Assembly: GCA_026261815.1 (NCBI GenBank)
Contig: JAMPIT010000435.1
Coordinates: 124,001 to 188,000 of the forward strand
Source: Monarcha castaneiventris obscurior
Lineage: Eukaryota > Chordata > Aves > Passeriformes > Monarchidae
Direction of reading: 5' to 3'
DNA length: 64,000 nucleotides
Shown here: positions 11,601-21,648 of the stretch, one piece after another
Numbering within the stretch: position 1 is the first letter of the stretch
Layout of the letters: every line of letters starts with the position of its first letter
Notes under the pieces: model-generated
The model's database searches: none
What the model was told of the DNA's origin: nothing
What the model saw: the letters and a program-made list of their open reading frames with translations, nothing else
Made by a program: the position numbers and the translations under genes

Positions 11601-14436
11601 CTCACGTGCTATTTTACCTGTGCCTAAAGGAGCTCTTTCCTCGTTGGGTTAATCACTGAATGAGCTTAATTAAGACACATCATCACTACCATCATAGATG
11701 TTCGGAATGGGATGGTTAAACCCTTTCCAAACTCAGCACCAGTGACTATCCCAGTTAAAAACTGCCTGGAACAAAACATGTGGTGTAGAAAAGCATAATA
11801 TGCATAAGCCTCATGTATTTCTTGTCCAAGTTGTGTGTCTCCTATCACTACTTCTCTCAGTTAAACCAGTTTAATCAAATTGCTTTCTTCATACCAGGCT
11901 GTGGTTGTGGTGATTGGTCCTGGTCAGGTGTTGATGTTTCTGTCTCTATGCTGGTTTTGAATCCCTCTCCAAGAATGACACTCACAAGCCCACTTGGACA
12001 AACAAGATTTTAAGTTTTATTTTTTTTTCCCCAGCCTATGCATGGAAGTGTTTTTCAGTCTAAGTGAAGACTCTTGAAAACCAATCCCTGAATTTCCAAG
12101 GAGGGGTCTCCAAGGCATGGCAGAGCATGCAGTGCTGTTGTGACTGGCACTGGTGCAGGACTGCTGCTCTGTCTGGCTGCTGCTTAGCTGCCACCCCCCT
12201 GGTGTGGGCACAAGCCACCCTTTGGGGACATGGCAGAGAGCTGGTCTTTGTTCTCAGCCTGTCTGCGTGAATGCTGATGTTCAAAGGGTGGGAGGAGCGG
12301 GAATGAGCAGCTGAGGGTTTCTCTAGCACCCTTGGTGTACTTTGTGCCAGAAAAAGCATTGCTGATGCCAGGTTTTTGAAAACAATGTTTCATAGCATGT
12401 GTGTTTCTCAGTATCTCACTATTTTCAAGGCTGCCACATGATACTGTAATGTTTGAAAAAAAAAAAAGACAACAAAGCCAACAACAACCAAACAAAAAGA
12501 CCTCAACTCTCACACCACTGAAGCATCCAGAGGTCTTTCTGTTTGCATTTCTAAATTGTGAATCACAGGAGTTCTCTGTGCACGTTCAGGGTATGAGCTT
12601 GGTAACAGCAGGCTCGTACCTCTGCCCTGGGGTGAAATCTGGTGTGTTCTCAGGGTTTATTTTAAAAAATATTTTTTTTGTCAAGCTTCTAAATATGGCA
12701 GGAGTTGCATCTAAAACGAGGAGAGTCAATGCTAAAGTAACCAAACAGGGAATCAGGCATATTCCTTAAGTTTTTGAGTGGATTCTCTTCCTGTCCTTGC
12801 AAAAGCTTCTTCTACACCTAAAAATCCTTTGCTAAAAATTAAAACCAATATATGTTTCAAAAACTGGGTCTTTAACTTATATCAAGATTTACATATGTAA
12901 TATCTAATCCAGATTCAGGTTAGTCTTTAAAGTTTCAGTATCTAAACCACTTTAGGAAGAAAGCAGGGAGAAACTGTGAAATAGCCACACTTGTACAGAT
13001 GAACAGATTTCTAAAATGCAGTTTGGTATCTGCTTTGTTTGATTTTCTTTAGCTTGTGTGGAGACTTTATTTACTCCAATTCCTACCCGCTCATCTGTTT
13101 CAGCCTCTTGCTCAATTACATTTTGATAGTCTCGTATCTTGTCATCTTACCCTCATTTTAAAAGTCTGCAGGAATGGAGCCATAACAAAAGCTACCTTGA
13201 AATAAGAGAGTTCTGTGTGTTTCTCCTAATTATTCACAGTAAAACATATGCCAGATTTCTGTGGGTGAATGTGCCAGACAGGCACAGACTGTTGTTATTT
13301 GCGCACAGGATCCTATCGGGGTGTAGCAGGCTCCGTGACTGCTGATGTGCTGCTTGTCCAAGAAAGGTTACTCTTCCCTTTGTGTCTGTGCCTGGATGCA
13401 CTAGGAAGGGTAACAAATCCAACTTGAACTATGTGCATTTCTATAAATTAATATCCTTTAAATTCAGGTAACAGTAGCTGTAGATGGGTGAAATAGATCA
13501 GGGGGAATGATTTAAGCTTGGAGATAAATAATAAATACCAGATAGTGGGAAGAAGTGGGAGACTTTTCTGTTCAGAAAGTAAGACCTGCTTGTGAGGACC
13601 ACCTTAGGAATTGCTGAGAAGACAGATGTCACAGGTCTCCTTGGAGGTTCTGAGTAGTTATTTCCCAGCTCTGAAAAGAGATGCTAAAACTGTTCACTAT
13701 GTTTGCCACAAATGTAAGATAGAAGTTATGTTTATGTTCTTTGAGATGGTGCAGCAATGTGTGCCTTTACTTTCTTCAAATGCGTGATTTGGGTAGTAAA
13801 TTACATTATTTCTCTAGTTTTACATTTTGATTTCCTTTTCCCCCCGCCCCATGTTCCTCTCTATAAGATCTCTTCTAAAACTGGGGAGTTTTCAGTGCTG
13901 TGCGGTGGACCGGTGTTTTCACTTGAGTCAATAACAGTACTGTAGTTTTGCAGTTCATAGTCTCTTGCTATTCAAGCCCATAAAGCAGAGGAACAGCAAA
14001 AAGCATCCATCTGGCCTGGTGCCAAAGGCTGGTATCCAAAGGTTGGCATCCTCGCTTGGGAACACATGGAGCAGGAGCGCGTTTGTTCCCCTGCCATGGG
14101 AAATGCTGCCAGGAGAGCAGCGCTACTGTGGCTGGCAAAAGCAAATTTACCAGTGGAGGGCTGGAGCAGAGGTGGTGTTGGGAGCAGAGTATCAATATCC
14201 ATGTGCACCATATGCTGTGGTTCAGCTGCAAGGAGAAGGAGTGAGGGAAAGTATTGATTAGGAGGGGTTACCTTAAGTACAGATACCCTGGGATGCAGTA
14301 GACTCTGTAGCACTTGAAGACTGATTGATGCAAAATACTGCTTTGTCTTTAAAAAAACTTTAAAAACCAAAATGATGCCTTGAAGTGGCTACCTGAAAAC
14401 AGAGGCTAGACAAGATTAAGAGAGTGAAAGCAGGTA

Positions 14437-14442
14437 TTTATT
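14437..14442 (-). promoter_or_regulatory. AATAAA polyadenylation signal within the minus-strand LTR
   Basis: AATAAA on the minus strand, about 60 bp from the LTR end, in the position expected at the R/U5 boundary of a compact LTR. It supports the minus orientation. Confidence 0.45.
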
Positions 14443-14521
14443 TGAAGGGCCTTCAAAGGTACACCCTGGGCAGTCAAAAGCCTCCGAAGGGCTCCACCCA
14501 AGATGGACCCTGGGTCATGGG

Positions 14522-14529
14522 TTTTTATA
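14522..14529 (-). promoter_or_regulatory. TATA box within the minus-strand LTR
   Basis: TATAAAAA on the minus strand lies about 280 bp from the LTR start and about 80 bp upstream of the AATAAA word. It is a plausible core promoter of the LTR. Whether it still drives transcription cannot be judged from sequence. Confidence 0.45.
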
Positions 14530-17500
14530 AGTTTGGTTCATTTGCACATCAGTGTAAATTCTCCAGTTATAATTTCAATTAATGATGTAATTACCCCAAG
14601 TTTGCCCCTCCTCTCAAAGGCTTTTAGTTTACATATTTTGGGACCTGGGACAGCAAGGTGTCCTTGAGTTCAGGCCCAGAGTGGGTTTGTTATGTCTAAC
14701 CAGCATGACAGAACAGCAGCTAACAGGCTGTATGAAGTTTCACAGTTACACACTAGGCAGTACAGGATTTGAGAAATATAAAAAAATTAAAACCTAAGGC
14801 ATCGCAGCAATGAGATTTTTGGGTTCTCAGTGTTGCTTCCAGCATGAACACGGCTTCAAGGCTGGTAGTTTCCCTTAATATTTGCGGGGAATTTATTACC
14901 TGACAACTTAAATGCTGGTCAAATAGAATTTATATTACTTTCTGATGGTTTATCTATTAAGAGGAAAAGAGTAAAGGAAATAGCTGTGGTCCTTCAAAAA
15001 ACACACTACCAACTCTGTCATAGTAATAACTAATGTTCTGTAAAGCTGCTGTGCAATAATCCAAAGCATCCCATTAAACAATTGCTGCTGGTACTTACAG
15101 TAACAATTTTGAGCCCTTGCCTGTGAGGATGTAGTTGCTCACTGCCACATACGAGTGATGAAGACTTTGGAGCTGCAGTGATCCAAAATGGGTTTGTTTG
15201 TGGGTTTTTTTCTTGATGATTTGGAGGCATTAATGTAGTCTGTGTTGAATTGTTTTGGTTTGTGATCAGGATGCTTTCAGTAGAGTTCAAAAAGTAGAAA
15301 CAGATGAGTCACTGAAGACAAGTTTTTACAAGATTGATTAATTAAGATTCAGCAGTGTAGAAGAGCCCAAAGAATGAGTGTTAATATTATCTATAACAAA
15401 AGGAAGGGCAAATTAGATGATTGCTCTTAACAGTAAACAGGGTTTCTGCATATTCATTATGTCCTTTTTGCCTTCTGCTGTGCTTTGGAAATGATGCAGC
15501 TGTGTACGTGGATCATGCCTAATTCTGTGATAGCTAATCCTGGTAGCTTGATATTAATCCAAGAATGAAGCACGTTTGTTTTTAAGACACCAAAGCATTT
15601 TTTTAAAATGGAAAATAGGTATGTTAGATTCCTAAGATAATGAATTATCTTTTAGGGTCAATGCTTATAGGTATGAAAGATAATCCTGCATCTCAAGAAC
15701 TGAATATTTCTGTTATTTCTCCATCCCCTTATTATTTTGCTTTTTTTCTTCAGCTCTTAACTCCCTCCTCTACTCATTTACTTTGCTATAAATCAATAGC
15801 AGGTCTTTTGAATTTGGCAGACTGAGGCTGGTATAAGACTTGTGCAGGCAACATTTTAATCAGGGTAGGATGTGTTGCCTCTAATGGGAGCCCTGATAGC
15901 AATAGGGGAGGAGCAGCTGGGACCTTGGGGAGTCTGGTGGCCTGTTCTCCTGCCAGCGGAGAAATTTATCTGGCAGCTCCAAATCTGCTTATTGGAAATG
16001 ACTGTGAAAGAGGGTAAAGGAGAGTGATGAGCAGGCTGGGTATGTTTTCAAAACTCAGTGTTGAATTTTTCCCCTCTCATGTCAAATAATGCCTTTTTTT
16101 CCTTTAACACCTAAAATGTTGGATTTTGTAAGAGTACTTGCGATGTACAATAACTGGTGATTTGGAACAAGGATTGGTAGCAAGGCTGAGACTTTAAGAT
16201 CCTTGGAGTTGGACACTGAGTGACACCACAGTGGCTGGTTGGGAGAAGTGCTGCCCTGACTGAAACACTGAAGGCACAAAGGGAACCAGCTCCTTTTTTA
16301 CTCTTTGCGACACGAGAGCCAAAGAAGAAATGTTCTGTAAGATTGTGTTAAACTCCCTAAAAATAATGGCTGTGTTTTTTCTCCATCTTCTCTCTAACTC
16401 TAGCTCTAAATCCCACCTGTGCACATATTCGTGCTGCTTCAGCACCTGATTTCATACATGGATAATTCTGTGCTTTCTCCCTTCTCTTCCACTCCATTTC
16501 TGCCGTAACTGGATGTCTGTCCTAGAGCACATCTTGCCCTTACTCTTTCACTGCCCTTGTCTTGTCATCCTTACACCCCAGATTCCTGCAGTTAGAGCTC
16601 CTTTTCCCACACATGTCCTTACCCCACCCTGTGGTGTGCTCTCCTGCTTCCCTTCTCCCTTTGGCAGAAGTGGCATCTCCTACCCCTGTAACTTCAGGAA
16701 GGTTATGAGAAGGGTGTTCTGGGAGTGATGCTTTTTTGTCTGCATTGTACTGTAGTCTGGAGGATGCAAACTTCCACTTCAGCTGTGGAAGAAACCATTT
16801 CCAGTCCTTTTGCCTGGAGCTACACAGCAGAAGGTTTGTGTCAATGGCTAGGAGCAGACCAGGGGCTGGATGGAGCCCTGGCTGGCAGCATCACTTGTCT
16901 TGGGTCCTCCAGCCCTCAAGTGAGAGTGCTGTTATCTTTAGCAAGAGACATGTGATGCTGCAATTGCTTCTTTCAACCTCAGTCTTTCCGGTTTTAGCTG
17001 AAATAATTAAGGACACCTTGTATGTGCTTTGTCTGACTTGAAGAAAAGGCAACTGATCTTGCATGTTTTCTTCTGTGTTTTGTTCCAGTCATCTTGTATT
17101 CAACTTTGAACTTCCAAAACGTCAGCAAAGTATTGGCATTGCCTGTGGCTTTCTAACTGCATGTTTAAGGACACACTTTGCATATATGGATTGTTCTGTC
17201 TTTCATTTTGGAACACTGACAACCAAATCCATTTCTACTGATTTAGAAAGTAGTTTGGCCTCTTCTAAAAAACCCTCTATTAGTAGCTTAGTTAGATACT
17301 TGTAGTCCCCTTCCACTTGGTGTTGTGAGCTTTGTATGGAGTTTGCTGCTCTTGGTGGTATGAGATCCTCCTATTCAGGGGGTCTCAAACCCAGCTGGTC
17401 TTTAGGTGAAGCAATACAGATACCAGGTATGAGACCCTTCTTAATACCAAAGAGGGCAGCTGAGCCTTCTTCGTTTCAACTACTTGATCTCATAGTTCTC

Positions 17501-17550
17501 CTTGCCCCGCAGCTAGAACCCACAGGCTGTTAAAATCCACGTACATAACC

Positions 17551-17601
17551 TTCAGCTGTGTGAGAGTCAACTCTTAGCTGTATTTTTAAAACACAGCTGA
17601 A
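17551..17601. repeat. 11-bp inverted repeat with CAGCTG E-boxes
   Basis: The left arm TTCAGCTGTGT (17551-17561) and right arm ACACAGCTGAA (17591-17601) are perfect reverse complements separated by 29 bp. Each arm contains a CAGCTG E-box, and a third CAGCTG lies at 17614-17619. E-boxes of this core are bound by bHLH factors. Function here is inference only. Confidence 0.6.
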
Positions 17602-19112
17602 CTGACCTGCTGGCAGCTGCTGACGAAAATACTGGAATTGGTCTTTTCCCCCTGGCTAGAGACTTCTCCATGAGGTTTTTTTCCTCTTGAGTGAAAAACT
17701 GAAGCCTCGTTTAGTTTCTTAAGCTTGGCTACTTTGATGTCAGGTGAATGCCCGTGCTGGCAGAGAGGAGAGTGTGGAGCTGTGGCCAGGGTTATGGGAA
17801 CAGCATCACCTCCTCTGTTTGTTGATACGGGAATTTGGTTTCCCGTGTCTTTAGCCAGCTGCCTGAATTTCACAGTGCAGGACGGTTTATAAGAAGTGGT
17901 TGGCTTGTTTGTTTTCCCTTTGAGATCTGTCCCCTTCCATGGAGTTGCCTTGCAGGAGCATTAAGGTTAGGGGCTTTTGTCCTGTAGCCTTCCTTGCACC
18001 CAGGGCAGGGGATAGATGTGGAGATTTTTCATTCTGTGGTTGCCTTGCTGTTCTTTGAGGTGTTTGTGACAGAGCATGTGCGTGAAATTAGGAAGAATTC
18101 AGAAACTGTACATATGCAAATTCCCTCAATCACTTATGTGTGATTTTATTGTTTTAGCCTTGTGATCTCATGGCTAAAAATCCCATTCTCTTCAGTCAGT
18201 ATAATTTGTTTTCTCTGTGTCAAATGCCACTTATGTGTGGCAGAAGGCCACTAATGCAAGTTAGATGTACTGAACCTGTGAAGAGATAGTATTTCAGGCA
18301 AAGCAGCTTACAATTTACTGGCTTTGTTCTTTCTAGAAACCTTATTATTATATCTCTCCAGAGCTGTCGAGGAGAAGGTGAAAGATTCTGTGCAGCTTCC
18401 AGGAGCGTGGTCATGCTGAGAGCAGATGGTCCATTCTTGGAAGCCATCCCAAACGATGGATTACTCATCTGATGCAGAATGATGCACCAGAAAATTGCAG
18501 ATTCACTGGGACTGCTCTTTGACTCCTTTAAAGCTTTGATTCTTTTAACTTTCTGCTTTTACTTGTCTGCCTGGTTTGTTGCTCAAAAATCCTTCAATAA
18601 AATGAGCTTATCCAGAACCATAAAGGCACTTAGAATTTAAAAGGGGAACTAGTATAATGCATCTGAATTGAGGGAAGACTTTGGAAGTGTGGTTTCTTGT
18701 ACTGTGAGGTTTAAAACAAAAACCTAAACAAAAAACAGTCAGTTTTCATTAGACTGTCCAGTGGGAAAGAAGGAACCCAGAAGTATAGTAGAATACCTTT
18801 GCACTTGTCAGTAGTATCACTTACTAATATTTCACCTACTCAAACCTGCCATCAGGATCACTTCTTATGTCTGCGTTGTTTCGTGTTTGCATGTGATCCT
18901 CACTTTTAAGCCATGTTAACAGTAAAAATGTGTTTGAATTAATGTGATACAGGATTAAGGCATAAAAAAGCAAGTCATAAGAAGCTGAGAAGTTGATTAT
19001 TATTCATTGTAAATGTATTCAGTGAACCAACCATTTTGGAAGCTGGTGGCTCAGGGTGTTGCAATAACTAATCTGGCAGGAGTGTTTCTAGGTAAGTCCC
19101 TGACTGATGCTG

Positions 19113-19138
19113 AAGGATAGCTATTAAGGATAGCTGTT
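19113..19138. repeat. Two-copy 13-bp tandem duplication
   Basis: AAGGATAGCTATT is followed directly by AAGGATAGCTGTT, with one mismatch. It is a small local duplication with no assigned role. Confidence 0.7.
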
Positions 19139-21057
19139 ATTTTTTCCTTCCTGTCTATTGCTCTGATTTTTCTCAGTATTTTCTTCCCTGCACACAGCCC
19201 CAACCTGCTGTTCACTGCAGCTGCAGTAAAACATCAACTCATCCACCTCAGAGAGTTCCCTTTGTCAGCTGTTCCAGTGTCACTAAATGATGTAAATGGA
19301 TTTTTTTAGCCAGATCAGAATTATTTCTCCAGAATATATTGAGTTTCCCCTGGCTAGAAAGGCAGGAATCTGGAGCAGGTTTTTATGAAAAGCTGTTGAA
19401 GTCACCTAGGCAGTGGAAGGAGCAGCTACATAACTCCATATTCTCCCAAGTCCATCCTTTGCTGTGCTGTGGTTGATTGTGCTACTCAAAGCACTCTGGA
19501 ACTGTTGAACAAGGGTGGTGTTCTCCTTAATGTGCAGAGCAGTGGATGGGAGTAGGGCCCTGGGCCATCACAGCCCCTGTCTCTCAGTGGGCTGTGGTGT
19601 GAGGGGAATAGCTGTCAGTCAGGTTTTGGTCCCTCCTTCATACCTGCCTGCTAAAAATGTCTTAATTTTACAAATCAAAGGTATGAAAAGAGTCATGGTG
19701 GTCTGGAATTATTCAGCATTGGTCTTCTTCCCTTGTTGCCCCATTCATTTAATGGCTGTAATCTTTTTTGTCTTTGGAGACTGATTTACAGGAGATTTCC
19801 CTGGCTTTCCTGAAAACATCTAATTTTCCCAAGAGCAAGACACTTGAATGTTTTCTGCTAGTGTTGGAGTGATGAAGACTTTGTTGTACCTGCACAAACA
19901 CAAGAAAATGGGCTTCATTTTACTTTCATTTACCCCAATTTAACTCTATTAGCTACAAGGGAATTGACTCTTTCTTCCTTCTTCTTCTGTCAGAAAGAGA
20001 TTTAACTGCACTCCTTTTAATCTGGTGAGAATTTAGCTCTTTGGAACAATATGTTAAGACAACTGTTACATTTAAGACCCAAGAGCAGAACTGATTGAAA
20101 TGAGTTAATTGCCTGTAAATTTTCACAAACACTTTTTAAAATAAGCTGTAATACTACTTGAAACTTCAGCTCCATGTTAATCTGGACCATTCTTCTTTAT
20201 AGACATCATGAGAGGTTGAGGCGTGCATGTTAATATGTTGTATGTATATATTTTAAAACTCTATATGTGAAGAAATTTTCAAGTGTCTTATGGTTCTTGT
20301 TGTTAGTATCTTGGTTGGCTGATCACAACAGAAAGGAGTTATTCTCATTTAATTGAGTTCCAAAGTATAGTACCAGCTTTTGAAATCATAAAGCTGATTT
20401 CTTGGAAGAAGAGTTCGCTGCTAAAAGACCAGCAATAAAATGAGTTGTGACAACAAAGCATCCTGCAAACCATGGGATTTGTGTTGCAGTGCCTCCACTC
20501 ATTTAAAGCTAAAATAATTAAAATTCCTGCTAATTCACAGGAGGCAGGGTGCTGCAGAATTAATTTGGGATGTACCTTAATAGCCACTCCTAAGTCATCA
20601 GTTTAGATGTCACAAACAGAAGTGAGCATATATTTGAACAAATATTAAAATAATATAGATTTTAAAAAATTGGGTCTTTATTAGAAATTTTCCTTTATTT
20701 GCATCTTCATTATGTGCATTCTAAATTACTCAGAAATCATCATATTTTAATCAAGAACGTGCTTATGCCTTTGGTAAGAATGAAGGGTGGTGAGGGCATG
20801 AGTATTTTTCAGGAGCAGGGTTTGAAGAAATTTCATCACTAATGTTTGGATCTGTACCATATGAAATTATACATTTTGCTTGAGGTTATGTTACACTGTG
20901 TTCATACCATGCTAGATGCAGAGTAAAAAAAGCTGCGGGAGGATCAGAGGAAAGCAAAGCACTGCTGAGACCTAGCAGTGCAGTTTACTCACTGGTGTGA
21001 GTTACTAAAGCCATGTCTTGCTGTCTGCCAGAACAATCCTGCCGCTTTTGCAAACCT

Positions 21058-21089
21058 GATCAAAGAGTTTTACCTTTCCCTCTTTGATC
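21058..21089. promoter_or_regulatory. Inverted pair of TCF/LEF-type motifs (candidate)
   Basis: GATCAAAGAG (21058-21067) and its exact reverse complement CTCTTTGATC (21080-21089) are separated by 12 bp. ATCAAAG matches the known TCF/LEF core (A/T)(A/T)CAAAG, so both arms carry a good site in opposite orientation. Single matches are common by chance. The pairing as a perfect 10-bp inverted repeat is what makes it notable. Confidence 0.25.
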
Positions 21090-21504
21090 TTTAGTGACTT
21101 TAAAGTAAGTCAGATCGATTATATAGCCAGTTTTCTCCAGTTAATTTCCAGTTCTTTCATTAGTTGGGTGAGAAAGGTGAACTGACTCAGGGACTGGGGT
21201 GCATATGATCCTACAGAGGGAGTGGTAATGGTGTAGCTGACTTCGAGGAAAGGCAAAAGTAAAGGCAAATATGGTGTTAGCACAGTATTATGTTGTCTTA
21301 AACTCTTCTCAGCAATTTCTGCAAGTTAAATCCCGTTCCTTGCTGCCCCAGTGAAGAAAAGGAAGAGAAAATAACTGGTGTTATTCTCTCTGTTGATGGG
21401 CACAAGATGCAGAGTGTGTAAATGAACTGAGTCGGTGAGGTTTAGGATGGATGTGAGAGGGAAGGGCAATTGGATTCTGTAGATGATGGAGAGGTGGGGG
21501 GATT

Positions 21505-21648
21505 TCTGAGATTGCCGCAGTTGGTCAGAGCATGGTGCTAAATAACGCTGGGGATGCAGGTTTGGCCCTTGGATGTGTCACTCATTCGAGAGTTGGACTC
21601 TAGGATCCTGCTGGATCCCTTCCAACTCAGAATATTCTGTGATTCTCT
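21505..21648 (+). mobile_element. tRNA-Ile-derived SINE with a CR1-like tail (TguSINE1-type)
   Basis: The 5' half resembles tRNA-Ile. GCAGTTGGTCAGAGCATGG (about 21518-21535) corresponds to the D-arm and A-box region, and GGTGCTAAATAACGC to the anticodon stem and loop, carrying an extra A. The B-box region that follows (around AGGTTTGGCCC) is degraded. The 3' half is CR1-like: GTTGGACTC, TCCCTTCCAACTC and a terminal ATTCTGTGATTCT. This head-and-tail structure is that of TguSINE1, a passerine SINE thought to be copied by CR1 machinery. The extra base in the anticodon region and the decayed B box show that it is an old retrocopy and not a working tRNA gene. It supports a songbird origin for the window. 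Confidence 0.85.

Larger units (their letters stand above)
1332..14371. other. 13 kb of non-coding DNA, no gene seen
   Basis: AT-rich unique sequence. Scattered open frames (such as 2755-3108 minus, 8723-9103 minus and 11131-11502 minus) have no recognisable domain, no consistent splice context and no neighbours. Small items are a two-copy TTAGGG-like stretch at 2170-2184, a C-run followed by a TG tract at 5596-5623, A-rich tracts near 5873-5900 and 12448-12460, and an imperfect 9-10 bp repeat of AGTTGA words near 4448-4490. A GC-richer patch at 13965-14260 is open in several frames on both strands at once, which reflects low stop density and not coding. It could be intronic or intergenic. 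Confidence 0.5.
14376..14809 (-). mobile_element. Solo LTR of a second endogenous retrovirus family (434 bp)
   Basis: Read on the minus strand the element begins TGCTGCGATG at 14809 and ends AAGGCA at 14376, with TG...CA ends. The 4-bp word ATGA flanks both ends (14372-14375 and 14810-14813), consistent with a target-site duplication. On the minus strand a TATAAAAA box lies at 14529-14522 and an AATAAA polyadenylation signal at 14442-14437. These are in the right order and spacing for U3, R and U5, which fixes the orientation. The sequence resembles a common avian LTR whose U5 end reads as a reverse complement of TGAAGTGGCT. No internal retroviral genes flank it, so it is a solo LTR. The 4-bp duplication would suit a class I element, but the family is not certain. 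Confidence 0.78.
14814..21504. other. 6.7 kb of non-coding DNA, no gene seen
   Basis: Unique AT-rich sequence with a somewhat GC-richer, pyrimidine-rich stretch near 16470-16960. Open frames there overlap in several frames and show no domain. Local structures described in findings are the inverted repeat with E-boxes at 17551-17601, a 13-bp tandem duplication at 19113-19138, a hairpin at 20959-20981 and an inverted pair of TCF/LEF-type motifs at 21058-21089. Confidence 0.5.

Noticed and set aside
13965..14370. Overlapping long frames on both strands (98 residues plus, 132 residues minus)
   Set aside because: Five frames are open at once in a GC-richer patch, which points to low stop density. 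No domain or splice signal picks out one of them.
21505..21577. tRNA-Ile gene
   Set aside because: The head resembles tRNA-Ile, but it has an extra base in the anticodon region, a decayed B box, and is fused to a CR1 tail. It is a SINE.
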